In this document: positions 44,968-52,406 of the stretch, piece after piece
Layout of the letters: each line of letters starts with the position of its first letter
Position numbering within the stretch: position 1 is the first letter of the stretch
The notes under the pieces: generated by a model
Told to the model about the DNA's origin: nothing
What the model saw: only the letters and a program-made list of their open reading frames with translations
Databases searched by the model: none
Assembly: GCA_040901795.1 (NCBI GenBank)
Contig: JBBDYH010000175.1
Location: 1-56,786 of the forward strand
Reading direction: 5' to 3'
DNA: 56,786 nucleotides
From: JBBDYH01 sp040901795
Lineage (GTDB): Bacteria; Planctomycetota; Planctomycetia; Pirellulales; JALHPA01
Position numbers and translations under genes: made by a program

Positions 44968-45264
44968 ATGATCCGAGTCCAACTTCCCTTTCATCTCCGC
45001 GCGCTTGCGAATATCACCAGCGAGGTCAAGCTCGACGTCGAGCCGCCAATCACGCTAGGGGCCGCCCTCGACGCGCTCGAGGAACGGTATCCCCTGCTGC
45101 GTGGAACAATTCGTGATCACGTTACGCTGAAGCGGCGAGCGTTTCTGCGGTTTTATGCCTGCCAAAAGGACCTCTCCCTCGAGCCCCCGGATGCTGTGCT
45201 TCCCGAGGCGGTGGCGTCGGGACAGGAGCCGTTTCTGGTTGTCGGCGCTATCGCCGGCGGATAG
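44968..45264 (+). CDS. MoaD/ThiS-like sulfur-carrier protein
   Basis: 98 residues with a beta-grasp layout (RVQLPFHLRALANITSEVKLD) and the C-terminal diglycine (VGAIAGG) that is adenylated and thiocarboxylated in sulfur transfer. MoaD/ThiS proteins of this kind, placed next to a BNR-repeat gene, occur in ECF42/DGPF neighbourhoods as I recall. No molybdopterin or thiazole genes nearby, so it may serve another pathway. Promoter cut off by the RAYT insertion, unless the element supplies one. Confidence 0.85.
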   Translation: MIRVQLPFHLRALANITSEVKLDVEPPITLGAALDALEERYPLLRGTIRDHVTLKRRAFLRFYACQKDLSLEPPDAVLPEAVASGQEPFLVVGAIAGG

Positions 45265-45411
45265 ATGCGGCGGCATTCGACTGCGGAAGATTGGCCAGTG
45301 AATGCGAAGCCGCAATTCCGTAGCCTACAGCGATAGAGCGATACGCAGAAACCATCTATATTAGGTCGGGCGATTTGAGGCTCGGTTGAACCGAAAGAGG
45401 GGAAGAATGGT

Positions 45412-45711
45412 ATGCCGAATGGCAAACCCGGCGACAACCCGCTAAGCGATCTGGTAATCCACGGCGCGCATCCCTTTCCTCGGGACATCGAGGAGATGCT
45501 CTTCCGAATTGATTCGCTGGGTCGAACCCAGCACCGATGGCCCTTGGGGGAAAATTGGCCCTTCTCGCCACTTGAGTTCGACTGGGAACGAGGAAAAGAT
45601 CACGAGAATGCTCGTCGTTTGCTCAAGCAATTGATCGCAATGCTCGAGCTTGGACGCGGCGACGAGATTCTTTTTGACCCTGGAACCAGGAAGCCCTTCA
45701 TCAGTCGATAA
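45412..45711 (+). CDS. Conserved hypothetical protein
   Basis: 99 residues. The opening PNGKPGDNPLSDLVIHGAHP is a pattern I know from short proteins in several phyla, none characterised. Ends with a charged region. No signal peptide. Ribosome site is a GA-rich stretch before the ATG. Confidence 0.7.
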   Translation: MPNGKPGDNPLSDLVIHGAHPFPRDIEEMLFRIDSLGRTQHRWPLGENWPFSPLEFDWERGKDHENARRLLKQLIAMLELGRGDEILFDPGTRKPFISR

Positions 45712-45763
45712 GGTGCGCTCAGCATGGGACAAGCAACTTCAAAGAGGAAGGGAGCCTAAAGCG

Positions 45764-45850
45764 ATGGTAGATCACGACGCTGTTGTGAACGACTGGAGAA
45801 GCAACGCCCAATCGCACGACGAGGAGAACTACAGTTTCTGCGCAGCATGA
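45764..45850 (+). pseudogene. Detached N-terminus of the YkgJ-like protein
   Basis: A 28-codon frame (VDHDAVVNDWRSNAQSHDEENYSF, then CAA and TGA) overlapping the next start as ATGA. Adding one T in the run at 45835-45837 joins it to the downstream frame as ENYSFLRSMKSRSYGF, the normal N-terminal region of larger YkgJ-like proteins. So this is most likely the severed front of that gene. Confidence 0.6.
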
Positions 45851-46272
45851 AGTCTCGCAGCTACGGCTTTAAGCCGGACAAGCTGGCCGCAAAGCTGCAC
45901 CAACAGGCGTTTCAGATCATTGATTGCACTCGCTGCGCCAACTGCTGCAAGACGGCCGATATCAACTTCACGCGCGAGGACATTGGCCGGATTGCCGAGC
46001 GTTTGAACGTGACCTTCGGCGGTTTCGTTGACACCTATCTTGAGCCGAGTGAAGAAGCGGGGTCGTTCAAGGTGCGCTGCAAGCCATGCCCGTTCCTCAG
46101 CGACGACAACCTTTGCACAATCTACGACATACGCCCCGCAGTCTGCCGCGAGTACCCGCACACTGACAAGGAGGGTTTCACTTTCCGGACCATGGGGCAT
46201 GCGAACAGGGCGATAACCTGTCCGGCCGTCTTCTGGATTGTCGAACAAATGAAGCGGCGGGCATTAGGCTGA
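45847..46272 (+). CDS. YkgJ family cysteine-cluster protein (UPF0153)
   Basis: 141 residues. DCTRCANCCKTADINFTREDI, then CPFLSDDNLCTIYDIRPAVCREYP give the conserved cysteines of the zinc/iron-chelating CxxCxxCC family. No ribosome site at the ATG; translation probably depends on the overlapping upstream frame. An earlier full-length form of about 169 residues is inferred (see the detached N-terminus). Function of the family is unknown. Confidence 0.87.
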   Translation: MKSRSYGFKPDKLAAKLHQQAFQIIDCTRCANCCKTADINFTREDIGRIAERLNVTFGGFVDTYLEPSEEAGSFKVRCKPCPFLSDDNLCTIYDIRPAVCREYPHTDKEGFTFRTMGHANRAITCPAVFWIVEQMKRRALG

Positions 46273-46313
46273 GAGGGCATTTGTCTTGGCGGTCACTTGC
46301 TTGCCCCAGAACT

Positions 46314-47795
46314 CTAGCGCGCCGCTGCGGCGCTTTGCGCTGCGGGCTTCTGCTCGAATTGTGCATTGGCCCACTTAATAAAATGCTCGATGTTCGGCGT
46401 ATCGGTGTGCCCGCCGTCGTGCTGGCGCCAGGCCAGCGCTCCATTTAGCAAGCCGGTGTTGACGGCCGGCATTTTCTCCTTTTGGTAATCGTCGGATGTG
46501 CCTAGATCTTTGGCGCCGAGAAGCCGAAACACGGGGCCCGCGGCGACTGCGGCCATGAAGCTGCCCTGCTGATCCAACCACTTCGCGTCGCCCCTCTCCG
46601 GAATGCCGTAGCTGATGAACGTTAGTCGCGGAGCACACAACGCAATAAGTTGATGTGCATCGACGGGTAGGTCGCCCGCGTTCATGCTCCCGAACTTTGA
46701 TTCTGCGGCGCCGTACTTGAGGAAGTTGCCGGCCATCCAGTGGTATTCGCCAGAGCCGGTGAGATTCTCGACGGCCTCGCCGAAATTGCGGCGGTGCAGC
46801 TTGGCGCCCCCTTCGCCGGACGACCCGACTAACACCATCGCAAAACGAGGCTCAAAGGCCATCGCCACGAGGGCGGCCTTCCCGTACCGGGAGACGCCTT
46901 CAATGCCAACGCGCTTGGCATCTACCGCCGGATCGGTCTCCAAGTAGTCCAAACCGCGCGATGCACCCCAGGCCCAGGCCCGCAAGGCGCCCCAGTCGTC
47001 CGGCTTGCGAGGCTGCCCTTTGTTCGTGAGCCCGATTATTCCCCGAGTGAGGCCCGCTCCATTATCCGCTTGGATGCTGACAGGCGAAATCGTCGCATAT
47101 CCCCAACCGGCCTCCACGAGCAACTGGGATTTGGAAGGCCCTTGCAGTCCGAAGCCGCGTCGCGGCCCGGGCCCGCGGCCGGCTGGGCCGGGCGCCGCGC
47201 CCCGCCTTGCACCGCCAAAGTTAAACCCATACATCATCAGCACGGGCACCGGCCCCTTCGCGCTCTTGGGAGTGCCCAGCGTCATCGAGATGTTTACTTC
47301 GATCGACGGACAAGCCGAGTTATCCACCTGCCCTCGAAGCTGCTTCTCGATCATCGGCACTTCGCCGAGCGTCGTCTCGCGAGTTTCCGTGACGGTCCAA
47401 GTGACTTTCGGCGTAGCCTTGGGAACACGGCCAAAAACCTCGCGCTCGAAATCCTCCACAATCTCCCGGCGTCGCTTGCGCCACCACATCTCGGGCGTGG
47501 TCACCGGCGCGCCATTCGCCAACCGCAAGACCTCGGGTAAGTTCGGGAATGGGTTGGCCAGTGACTCGTCGTAGTTTGCCGCATGGGGCGCATCCGCTCG
47601 GCCGCTCGGACCGGGTCGCAGCTTGCTGATGCCGAGCTGCTCCATCATGTTGCGATGATCTTCTTGTGTCGTGAACGTCACGGGCGCCGGAGCGTCCGCA
47701 GGCGCCGTAGCGCCCTGTCCCTGAAGCACGCTCGCAAAGCCGGCCGACAAGCACGTGGACCAAAGAAGAGCAACGATAGGGCGCTGTTGAAACAC
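46314..47795 (-). CDS. Glucuronoyl esterase-like protein (CE15)
   Basis: 493 residues from the GTG with AAGGAG seven bases upstream; a longer frame to 47939 runs into a palindromic repeat. A signal peptide is at the N-terminus (IVALLWSTCLSAGFASVLQG). GVSRYGKAALVA holds the nucleophile Ser in the CE15 form G-x-S-R-x-G-K, followed by SSGEGGAKLHRRNFGE and a late His in QHDGGHTDTPNIEHF. CE15 enzymes cleave ester links between lignin and glucuronoxylan. A Gly/Pro/Arg-rich loop (about 195-225) is unusual and may be disordered. Confidence 0.9.
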   Translation of the reverse strand: MFQQRPIVALLWSTCLSAGFASVLQGQGATAPADAPAPVTFTTQEDHRNMMEQLGISKLRPGPSGRADAPHAANYDESLANPFPNLPEVLRLANGAPVTTPEMWWRKRRREIVEDFEREVFGRVPKATPKVTWTVTETRETTLGEVPMIEKQLRGQVDNSACPSIEVNISMTLGTPKSAKGPVPVLMMYGFNFGGARRGAAPGPAGRGPGPRRGFGLQGPSKSQLLVEAGWGYATISPVSIQADNGAGLTRGIIGLTNKGQPRKPDDWGALRAWAWGASRGLDYLETDPAVDAKRVGIEGVSRYGKAALVAMAFEPRFAMVLVGSSGEGGAKLHRRNFGEAVENLTGSGEYHWMAGNFLKYGAAESKFGSMNAGDLPVDAHQLIALCAPRLTFISYGIPERGDAKWLDQQGSFMAAVAAGPVFRLLGAKDLGTSDDYQKEKMPAVNTGLLNGALAWRQHDGGHTDTPNIEHFIKWANAQFEQKPAAQSAAAAR

Positions 47796-47914
47796 GGGAG
47801 TTCTCCTTGCTTGAGACGTCGAGTGCCGAACGCTGCTAGCATCGTCACTTGCCTCGGACGGTGATAGCGTTGTATCTGGCGGTCGGCTCGAAAGCAAACG
47901 TCGAAGTGCTGAGT

Positions 47915-47965
47915 GTCGCCTTTCACTCCGCGAAAGCACGCTTCTTTCGCGGAGCGAAAGGCGAC
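47915..47965. repeat. Palindromic repeat, GTCGCCTTTC family
   Basis: GTCGCCTTTC...GCGAAAG (47915-47936) and its mirror CTTTCGCGGAGCGAAAGGCGAC cut in two (47944-47965) match with one mismatch in 22. It lies between the divergent esterase and GIY-YIG genes. Confidence 0.9.
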
Positions 47966-47997
47966 GCTACAATGCCGAGCGGTAACGAACGGAGTCT

Positions 47998-49209
47998 TTG
48001 TGGGCCCGGTTGATTGGCCCATTCCACGGAGGGACTGCGTTGCTCTTGCCCGCGCACACGCAATCGTTCACAGGTTTTGGCCCCTGTTCGCTCGGTCTGC
48101 GACTGAGCGGCCGCGCGGTTGAAATGCAACTGGCCGGCTCGCGGCGTGAAATTCGACGGCAGCTTCGCGAATGCTGTACTGCCGCCGCGGGCGTGTATGG
48201 CATGCTCGATGCGCATGGCCGTCTCATCTACGTCGGCAAGGCGAAGTCGCTGCGCCGTCGCCTGTTGAGTTACTTTCACGCGCAGGCCAAGGATGCCAAG
48301 GCGGGCGAGATTATCGCTCACACCAGCCGGTTGGTCTGGGAGCGCACTCCGCACGAGCTAGTGGCGCTGGCCCGAGAACTGGAGCTGATCCGTCGCTTTC
48401 TGCCGCGGTTTAACGTACAAGGCCGGCCCGACCGCTTTGGCCGAGCCTACGTTTGCGTGGGCCGGGCGCCCGCCCCGTACGTTTTTGTCGCCGATGAACC
48501 GACGCGGCGCGCCGACGCATGCTATGGTCCATTGCGTTCGCGCCGCAGGCTTGCCGAAGCGGTGCGGTATCTGAACCAGCAGTTTCGCTTGCGTGACTGC
48601 CCGGACCGAGTGCCGATGGTCTTCCGCGATCAGCTCAGCTTGTTCGATGACGCACGTGCAGCGCAGTGCGCGCGCTTCGACATGGAGACCTGTCTGGCGC
48701 CGTGCGCCGGCGGCTGTTCCCGGAGCGAATACGGGGTGCAGGTGCGTGCCGTGCAGGACTTTCTTGACGGCGGCGATTCGAGTCTGCTTGAGCAGCTTGA
48801 AAGCCGGATGATCGCCGCCGCTGAGGGCCGGCACTACGAACGCGCGGCGATGCTGCGTGACGTTTCCGCCTCCCTCGACTGGCTGCACGGCTCGCTCGCC
48901 CGCTTGCGCGTCGCGCGGCGGAAATTCTCGTTTCTCTATCCCGTGCAAGCGGCCAGCGGGCGAACCTATTGGCTGGCTATCTCGCGCGGGCAAATTGGAT
49001 ATGGCGCGTTCGCTCCGCATTCGGACCGCACGCGCCGCTCCTGGCGGAAGTGGCTGACCAGGATCTACCCGCGGCCGTTTCAGCCGCAATCCATCGGCGC
49101 CGAAGACGTCGAGATGCTGCTCCTAGTCACCTCGTGGTTTCGCCGTTTTCCCGACGAGCTGAAGCGCGTTCTCAAGCCGCGGGTAGCCCGAAAACTGTGC
49201 GGCAAGTAA
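47998..49209 (+). CDS. GIY-YIG nuclease with UVR motif (UvrC-like, lacks C-terminal half)
   Basis: 403 residues. AGVYGMLDAHGRLIYVGKAKSLRRRLLSYF, in two parts, is the GIY-YIG nuclease core, followed by the UvrC-type middle part (ETCLAPCAGGC) and a UVR helix pair (ESRMIAAAEGRHYERAAMLRD). The RNase H-like and helix-hairpin-helix domains that give UvrC its 5' incision are missing, as in Cho-type proteins. TTG start with GGAG upstream is tentative; an ATG at 48124 would drop about 42 residues that I think belong to the family. Confidence 0.85.
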   Translation: MWARLIGPFHGGTALLLPAHTQSFTGFGPCSLGLRLSGRAVEMQLAGSRREIRRQLRECCTAAAGVYGMLDAHGRLIYVGKAKSLRRRLLSYFHAQAKDAKAGEIIAHTSRLVWERTPHELVALARELELIRRFLPRFNVQGRPDRFGRAYVCVGRAPAPYVFVADEPTRRADACYGPLRSRRRLAEAVRYLNQQFRLRDCPDRVPMVFRDQLSLFDDARAAQCARFDMETCLAPCAGGCSRSEYGVQVRAVQDFLDGGDSSLLEQLESRMIAAAEGRHYERAAMLRDVSASLDWLHGSLARLRVARRKFSFLYPVQAASGRTYWLAISRGQIGYGAFAPHSDRTRRSWRKWLTRIYPRPFQPQSIGAEDVEMLLLVTSWFRRFPDELKRVLKPRVARKLCGK

Positions 49210-49354
49210 TCTCATTCGATGGACAGTTGGCGGCTGGCATTGCCACATACTATACTCTGCCGTGACTGTACAGTCGGCCACGCGATTGCCGATCGGTCGA
49301 CTTAACGGAGAACTGTAACTTAAGACTTTCACCGAAGTTTCAAGGAGAGCGGCG

Positions 49355-49921
49355 ATGTGCTTCACTCGTGGGCTAGTTTGCGTATCGATTTTGCTTGCGA
49401 TGGCTTCTAGCGTCCCGGCTCAGGCGCCCACGCAACTGCCGCAGCCGACGAAGGAGCACGAACTGTTGAAGAAGTTCGTCGGTGAATGGGAGTCGACTGC
49501 GGAGGCGGTCGCCGGCCCCAATATGCCGGCGATGACTTGCAAGGGCCGCACGAGCGCTCGCATGCTGGGCGGCTTCTGGGTGGTCATCGAAGGCGAAACC
49601 GACATGATGGGAATGAAAATCGAGGCGGTTCAAACCATTGGCTACGACCCGGCCAAGAAGAAGTACGTCGGCACCTGGGTCGATTCGATGTTCAATCACA
49701 AGTGGGACTATACCGGCGCCGTAGACGCGGCCGGAATGAAGCTCACCCTCGAGGCCGAAGGTCCGAACTTCATGGCCGACGGCAAACTGACCAAGTTCCG
49801 AGACATCTACGAGTTCAAGTCGGCGGACCAAATCGAGGCGACATCATCCATGCTGGGCGAAGATGGCAAGTGGATTCAATTCATGACGGCGCAAATCAAG
49901 CGGAAGAAGTTACTCCGATGA
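49355..49921 (+). CDS. Secreted DUF1579 protein, third copy
   Basis: 188 residues, signal peptide ending near VPAQA. EHELLKKFVGEWESTAEAVAG and GYDPAKKKYVGTWVDSMFNHKW are the DUF1579 blocks, closer to the copy at 42332 than to that at 40538. AAGGAG precedes the ATG by eight bases. It lies 5 kb from the ECF42 region with no TGTCGA promoter. Confidence 0.88.
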   Translation: MCFTRGLVCVSILLAMASSVPAQAPTQLPQPTKEHELLKKFVGEWESTAEAVAGPNMPAMTCKGRTSARMLGGFWVVIEGETDMMGMKIEAVQTIGYDPAKKKYVGTWVDSMFNHKWDYTGAVDAAGMKLTLEAEGPNFMADGKLTKFRDIYEFKSADQIEATSSMLGEDGKWIQFMTAQIKRKKLLR

Positions 49922-49968
49922 CATTGGCAGACCACACAATCGCCGCGAGCTGTGCCGCGCGGTATTGA

Positions 49969-50033
49969 AGTCGGGGCGAGAAGATTCGAACCTCCGGCCT
50001 GTCGCCGCGGCGACCGCTCTGCTATGAGTCGCT
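49969..50033 (-). pseudogene. Decayed tRNA copy (tRNA-Pro-like)
   Basis: On the minus strand the 3' end matches tRNA-Pro for 28 of 32 bases (T arm and acceptor 3' strand), and GTAGC...GCAGAGCG resembles a D arm. The 5' acceptor strand does not pair and the anticodon arm is not a 5-bp stem with a 7-base loop. It therefore cannot fold as a normal tRNA. Confidence 0.6.
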
Positions 50034-50062
50034 ACGGAAGCCAATCGCGAGACATTACTAAG

Positions 50063-50136
50063 TCGGGGCGAAAGGATTTGAACCTTCGGCCTCTTGGTCC
50101 CAAACCAAGCGCTCTGCCAGGCTGAGCTACGCCCCG
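50063..50136 (-). tRNA. tRNA-Pro (anticodon TGG)
   Basis: A 74-base cloverleaf. The acceptor stem CGGGGCG/CGCCCCG is perfect, the D arm is GCTC...GAGC, the anticodon arm CTTGG-TTTGGGA-CCAAG gives anticodon TGG, and the T arm is GAAGG-TTCAAAT-CCTTT. Discriminator A; CCA is not encoded. Confidence 0.95.
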
Positions 50137-50175
50137 GACTGTTTCATCGTACCGCATGCGGTGGTCGGGGACAAT

Positions 50176-51138
50176 TCACCCGGCCGCTCGTAACTGCTCG
50201 CGGAGGCGGTCAAACTCTTCAGACGTGCGGAAGTGAATCACGATTTTGCCACGGCCGCGGGACAACTGTTTGATCTCGACTTTTGTGCCCAGCGCCGTCC
50301 GCAGTTCCTGTTCTAAGGACGCGATCTGGCCTGCGCGGGTTCGCGGACGCGCGGCTGATCGCGAAGCGCCGCCGATAGACGCTTCCGCCGTTGCGCCGTT
50401 CGTCGAAGCCTCGTGCATTGCCGGCACTTCGGCCTCTTCGGAGGCGATCATTTCGTTGACCATTTCCTCGACGGCGCGCACGCTCAAGCCTTCGATCTGG
50501 ATTCGCGTACAGAGTGAAACCTGCAGGTGATCGTCACCCAGCGGCAACAAGGCCCGAGCGTGCCCTTGGCTAATGGCGCCGCCGCGGAGCGCCGCCTGCA
50601 CCATCGTCGGCAACTCCAAGAGCCGCAGGAGGTTGGTCACCGTCGAACGGTCGATCGCCAGCCGGCCGGCGAGCTCCTCCTGCGTGCAATCGTATTGCTC
50701 CAGGTAGAGCTGGAACGACGCCGCTTTTTCTAGCGGGTTCAAGTCCTTGCGCTGCAAGTTCTCGACGATCGCCCATTCGGCCAGTTGCCGGTCGTCGGCC
50801 TCGCGGATATAAACCGGCACGTCGGGCCAGCCGGCTTTGATCGCGGCGCGCAAACGCCTTTCGCCGGAAATGAGCTGATACCGCTCGGCCGCGCGGCGGA
50901 CCACAATCGGCTGTAACAGTCCGTGCTGCTCGAGGCTCTCCGCGAGCTGATGGATCTCCGCCTCGTCGAAATCCCTGCGCGGCTGGAACGGGTTGCTGTC
51001 GATTTCGTAGACGCTGACCTTCAACGGTTCACCGACCGGTTGGCCATCGGGCAGGTGCAGCGCCAACTGCGGCTTGACCGGAGTCGATCCGCCGAGGAGT
51101 GCTTCCAGTCCACGGCCCAGGCGACGTTGTGCTTGCAT
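50176..51138 (-). CDS. parB: Chromosome partitioning protein ParB
   Basis: 320 residues. The N-terminal CTPase region carries NPFQPRRDFDE, GERRLRA and ENLQRKDLNPLEKA, and the central helix-turn-helix has LAIDRSTVTNLLRLLELP, which reads parS. The C-terminal dimerisation end is GKIVIHFRTSEEFDRLREQL. Six parS sites lie 1.1-4 kb upstream. ParB loads at parS as a CTP-dependent clamp, recruits condensin and works with ParA to separate origins. Confidence 0.95.
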   Translation of the reverse strand: MQAQRRLGRGLEALLGGSTPVKPQLALHLPDGQPVGEPLKVSVYEIDSNPFQPRRDFDEAEIHQLAESLEQHGLLQPIVVRRAAERYQLISGERRLRAAIKAGWPDVPVYIREADDRQLAEWAIVENLQRKDLNPLEKAASFQLYLEQYDCTQEELAGRLAIDRSTVTNLLRLLELPTMVQAALRGGAISQGHARALLPLGDDHLQVSLCTRIQIEGLSVRAVEEMVNEMIASEEAEVPAMHEASTNGATAEASIGGASRSAARPRTRAGQIASLEQELRTALGTKVEIKQLSRGRGKIVIHFRTSEEFDRLREQLRAAG

Positions 51139-51217
51139 CGGAGAATCCTTGGCTAAAATGTTATGCTAGTATACATAAGATCACATGCTGTGTCAAGTGG
51201 CATCCTGTGCCACGGTC

Positions 51218-51313
51218 GAATGGGGAATGATTGGAATGCGGAATGGGGACAGAGCAAACGGTTGACCCAATGACGACATCTCATTCCGCATTCACCATTC
51301 CCGCATTCCGCAT
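51218..51313. repeat. GGAATG repeat pair between parA and parB
   Basis: GAATGGGGAATGATTGGAATG units (51218-51250) are mirrored by TCATTCCGCATTC...CCGCATTCCGCATT (51281-51313). The element fills most of the 175-base gap between parA and parB, ending on the parA stop. Same family as 18893-18999. Confidence 0.7.
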
Positions 51314-52063
51314 TTATCCAGTTGTCTCCATAACTTCCCGACACAGTTCCACATACGCGCGCGAGCCGCGGCTCCGCGGCGCGTAGTCGAGCACCGACAG
51401 GCCATGGCTGGGCGCCTCGGCGACCGGCACTTCGCGCGGGACCACGGTCTGGAAAACGATCTCGCCGAAGAAGTCGCGCACCTCGCGCTCGACTTCGTGC
51501 GTCAACTCCAGCGTGTGGTCGAACATCGTTAGCAGGATCCCTCCAAACGCCAGCCGCGTATTGTCAGCTTCCATCACCGCGCGAATCACGTCGATCATCT
51601 GCGTGAGCCCCTCCATGGCAAAGTATTCACACTGAATCGGCATCAGCACTTCGGTTGAGTTCGCCAGTGCTGTTCGTGTCAGGCTGCCGAGCGACGGCGG
51701 GCAGTCGATGAGTACAAAGTCGTAGGCGTTCATTCCGCCAGCCAGGTGGTGCCGGAGCGTCGCCGTATTGTTCTCGGCCGCGGTGACGAGCGCCTCAACA
51801 TCCTGAAAACTGCGGCTACCCGGCAGAAGCTCTAGCCCTTCCGTCGCCGTGGGCCGGATCGACTCGCGCAGCGGCGCCTCCGAGACCAGCGGGTGCCGTT
51901 CCGCGGGTTGCTGCCCCATTCCACTCGTCGCATTGCACTGCGGGTCGAGGTCGATCAACAGCGTGCGCTTGCCGGCCTTGGCCAGGCCAACGGCCAGGTT
52001 CACTGCGGTGGTCGTCTTGCCGACGCCCCCTTTCTGATTGGCCACGCACAAGATCCGACCCAC
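51314..52063 (-). CDS. parA: Chromosome partitioning ATPase ParA (Soj type)
   Basis: 249 residues from the GTG preceded by AAGGAAG; the 24 codons further upstream lie in repeat DNA. The deviant Walker A KGGVGKTT opens the protein (residues about 10-17), with DLDPQCNATSG and DCPPSLG as later ATP motifs. There is no N-terminal helix-turn-helix, so it is the chromosomal Soj/ParA type and not a plasmid type Ia. Same strand as parB, 175 bases upstream of it. Confidence 0.95.
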   Translation of the reverse strand: MGRILCVANQKGGVGKTTTAVNLAVGLAKAGKRTLLIDLDPQCNATSGMGQQPAERHPLVSEAPLRESIRPTATEGLELLPGSRSFQDVEALVTAAENNTATLRHHLAGGMNAYDFVLIDCPPSLGSLTRTALANSTEVLMPIQCEYFAMEGLTQMIDVIRAVMEADNTRLAFGGILLTMFDHTLELTHEVEREVRDFFGEIVFQTVVPREVPVAEAPSHGLSVLDYAPRSRGSRAYVELCREVMETTG

Positions 52064-52096
52064 GCGGCTTCCTTTGCCCGAAGGGCAGTCCTTCCC

Positions 52097-52186
52097 AGCC
52101 CCGGAAGGGGCGACATTCAGTAGCCGGGGGCGCAAGCCCCCGGACCACGATCCTAAATGAAATCAAAGCCCCGGAGGGGCGACATT
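52097..52186. repeat. AGCCCCGGAGGGGCGACAT repeat pair with central hairpin
   Basis: AGCCCCGGAAGGGGCGACATT (first 20 at 52097) and AGCCCCGGAGGGGCGACATT (52167-52186) are direct copies flanking CCGGGGGCGCAAGCCCCCGG (52124-52143). The left copy overlaps the region just 5' of parA. Confidence 0.9.
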
Positions 52187-52229
52187 GCGAACGTGTGTGT
52201 GCATCAGAAACGGTGCCCGCCACCGCCAA

Positions 52230-52245
52230 TGTTTCACGTGAAACA
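52230..52245. promoter_or_regulatory. parS site 1 (perfect)
   Basis: TGTTTCACGTGAAACA, identical to the consensus ParB-binding site, about 170 bases upstream of parA. Confidence 0.96.
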
Positions 52246-52250
52246 GCAAT

Positions 52251-52286
52251 CGTAGTCGTCTCGCTCCGCGGAGCGAGACGACTACG
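52251..52286. repeat. Hairpin between parS 1 and 2
   Basis: CGTAGTCGTCTCGCTCCG and its exact complement form a perfect 36-bp palindrome, five bases after parS 1 and one base before parS 2. Confidence 0.93.
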
Positions 52287-52287
52287 A

Positions 52288-52303
52288 TGTTTCACGTGAA
52301 ACA
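52288..52303. promoter_or_regulatory. parS site 2 (perfect)
   Basis: TGTTTCACGTGAAACA, 58 bases from parS 1 start to start. Confidence 0.96.
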
Positions 52304-52406
52304 TGCCGACCGGCGGGATTCTACTCCCAGATTGCCAATTGTCCCAACGGCAGTTGATAATGGGCCGTGATAGCACAAGCCTATTCTGTCTTGGCACGCC
52401 AGCCCT

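Larger units (their letters stand above)
52064..52406. other. 343-base gap: palindromic repeats and two parS sites
   Basis: No gene is seen. From left to right it holds the AGCCCCGG repeats, parS 1, a hairpin and parS 2, each listed separately, then about 100 bases with nothing recognised. Confidence 0.7.

Noticed and set aside
49969..50136. Duplicated tRNA 3' end as att sites of an integrated element
   Set aside because: The two copies lie too close to contain an element and no integrase is present.
52094..52186. AGCCCCGG repeats as a CRISPR remnant
   Set aside because: Only two direct copies, unequal spacing, a hairpin in the spacer and no cas genes.
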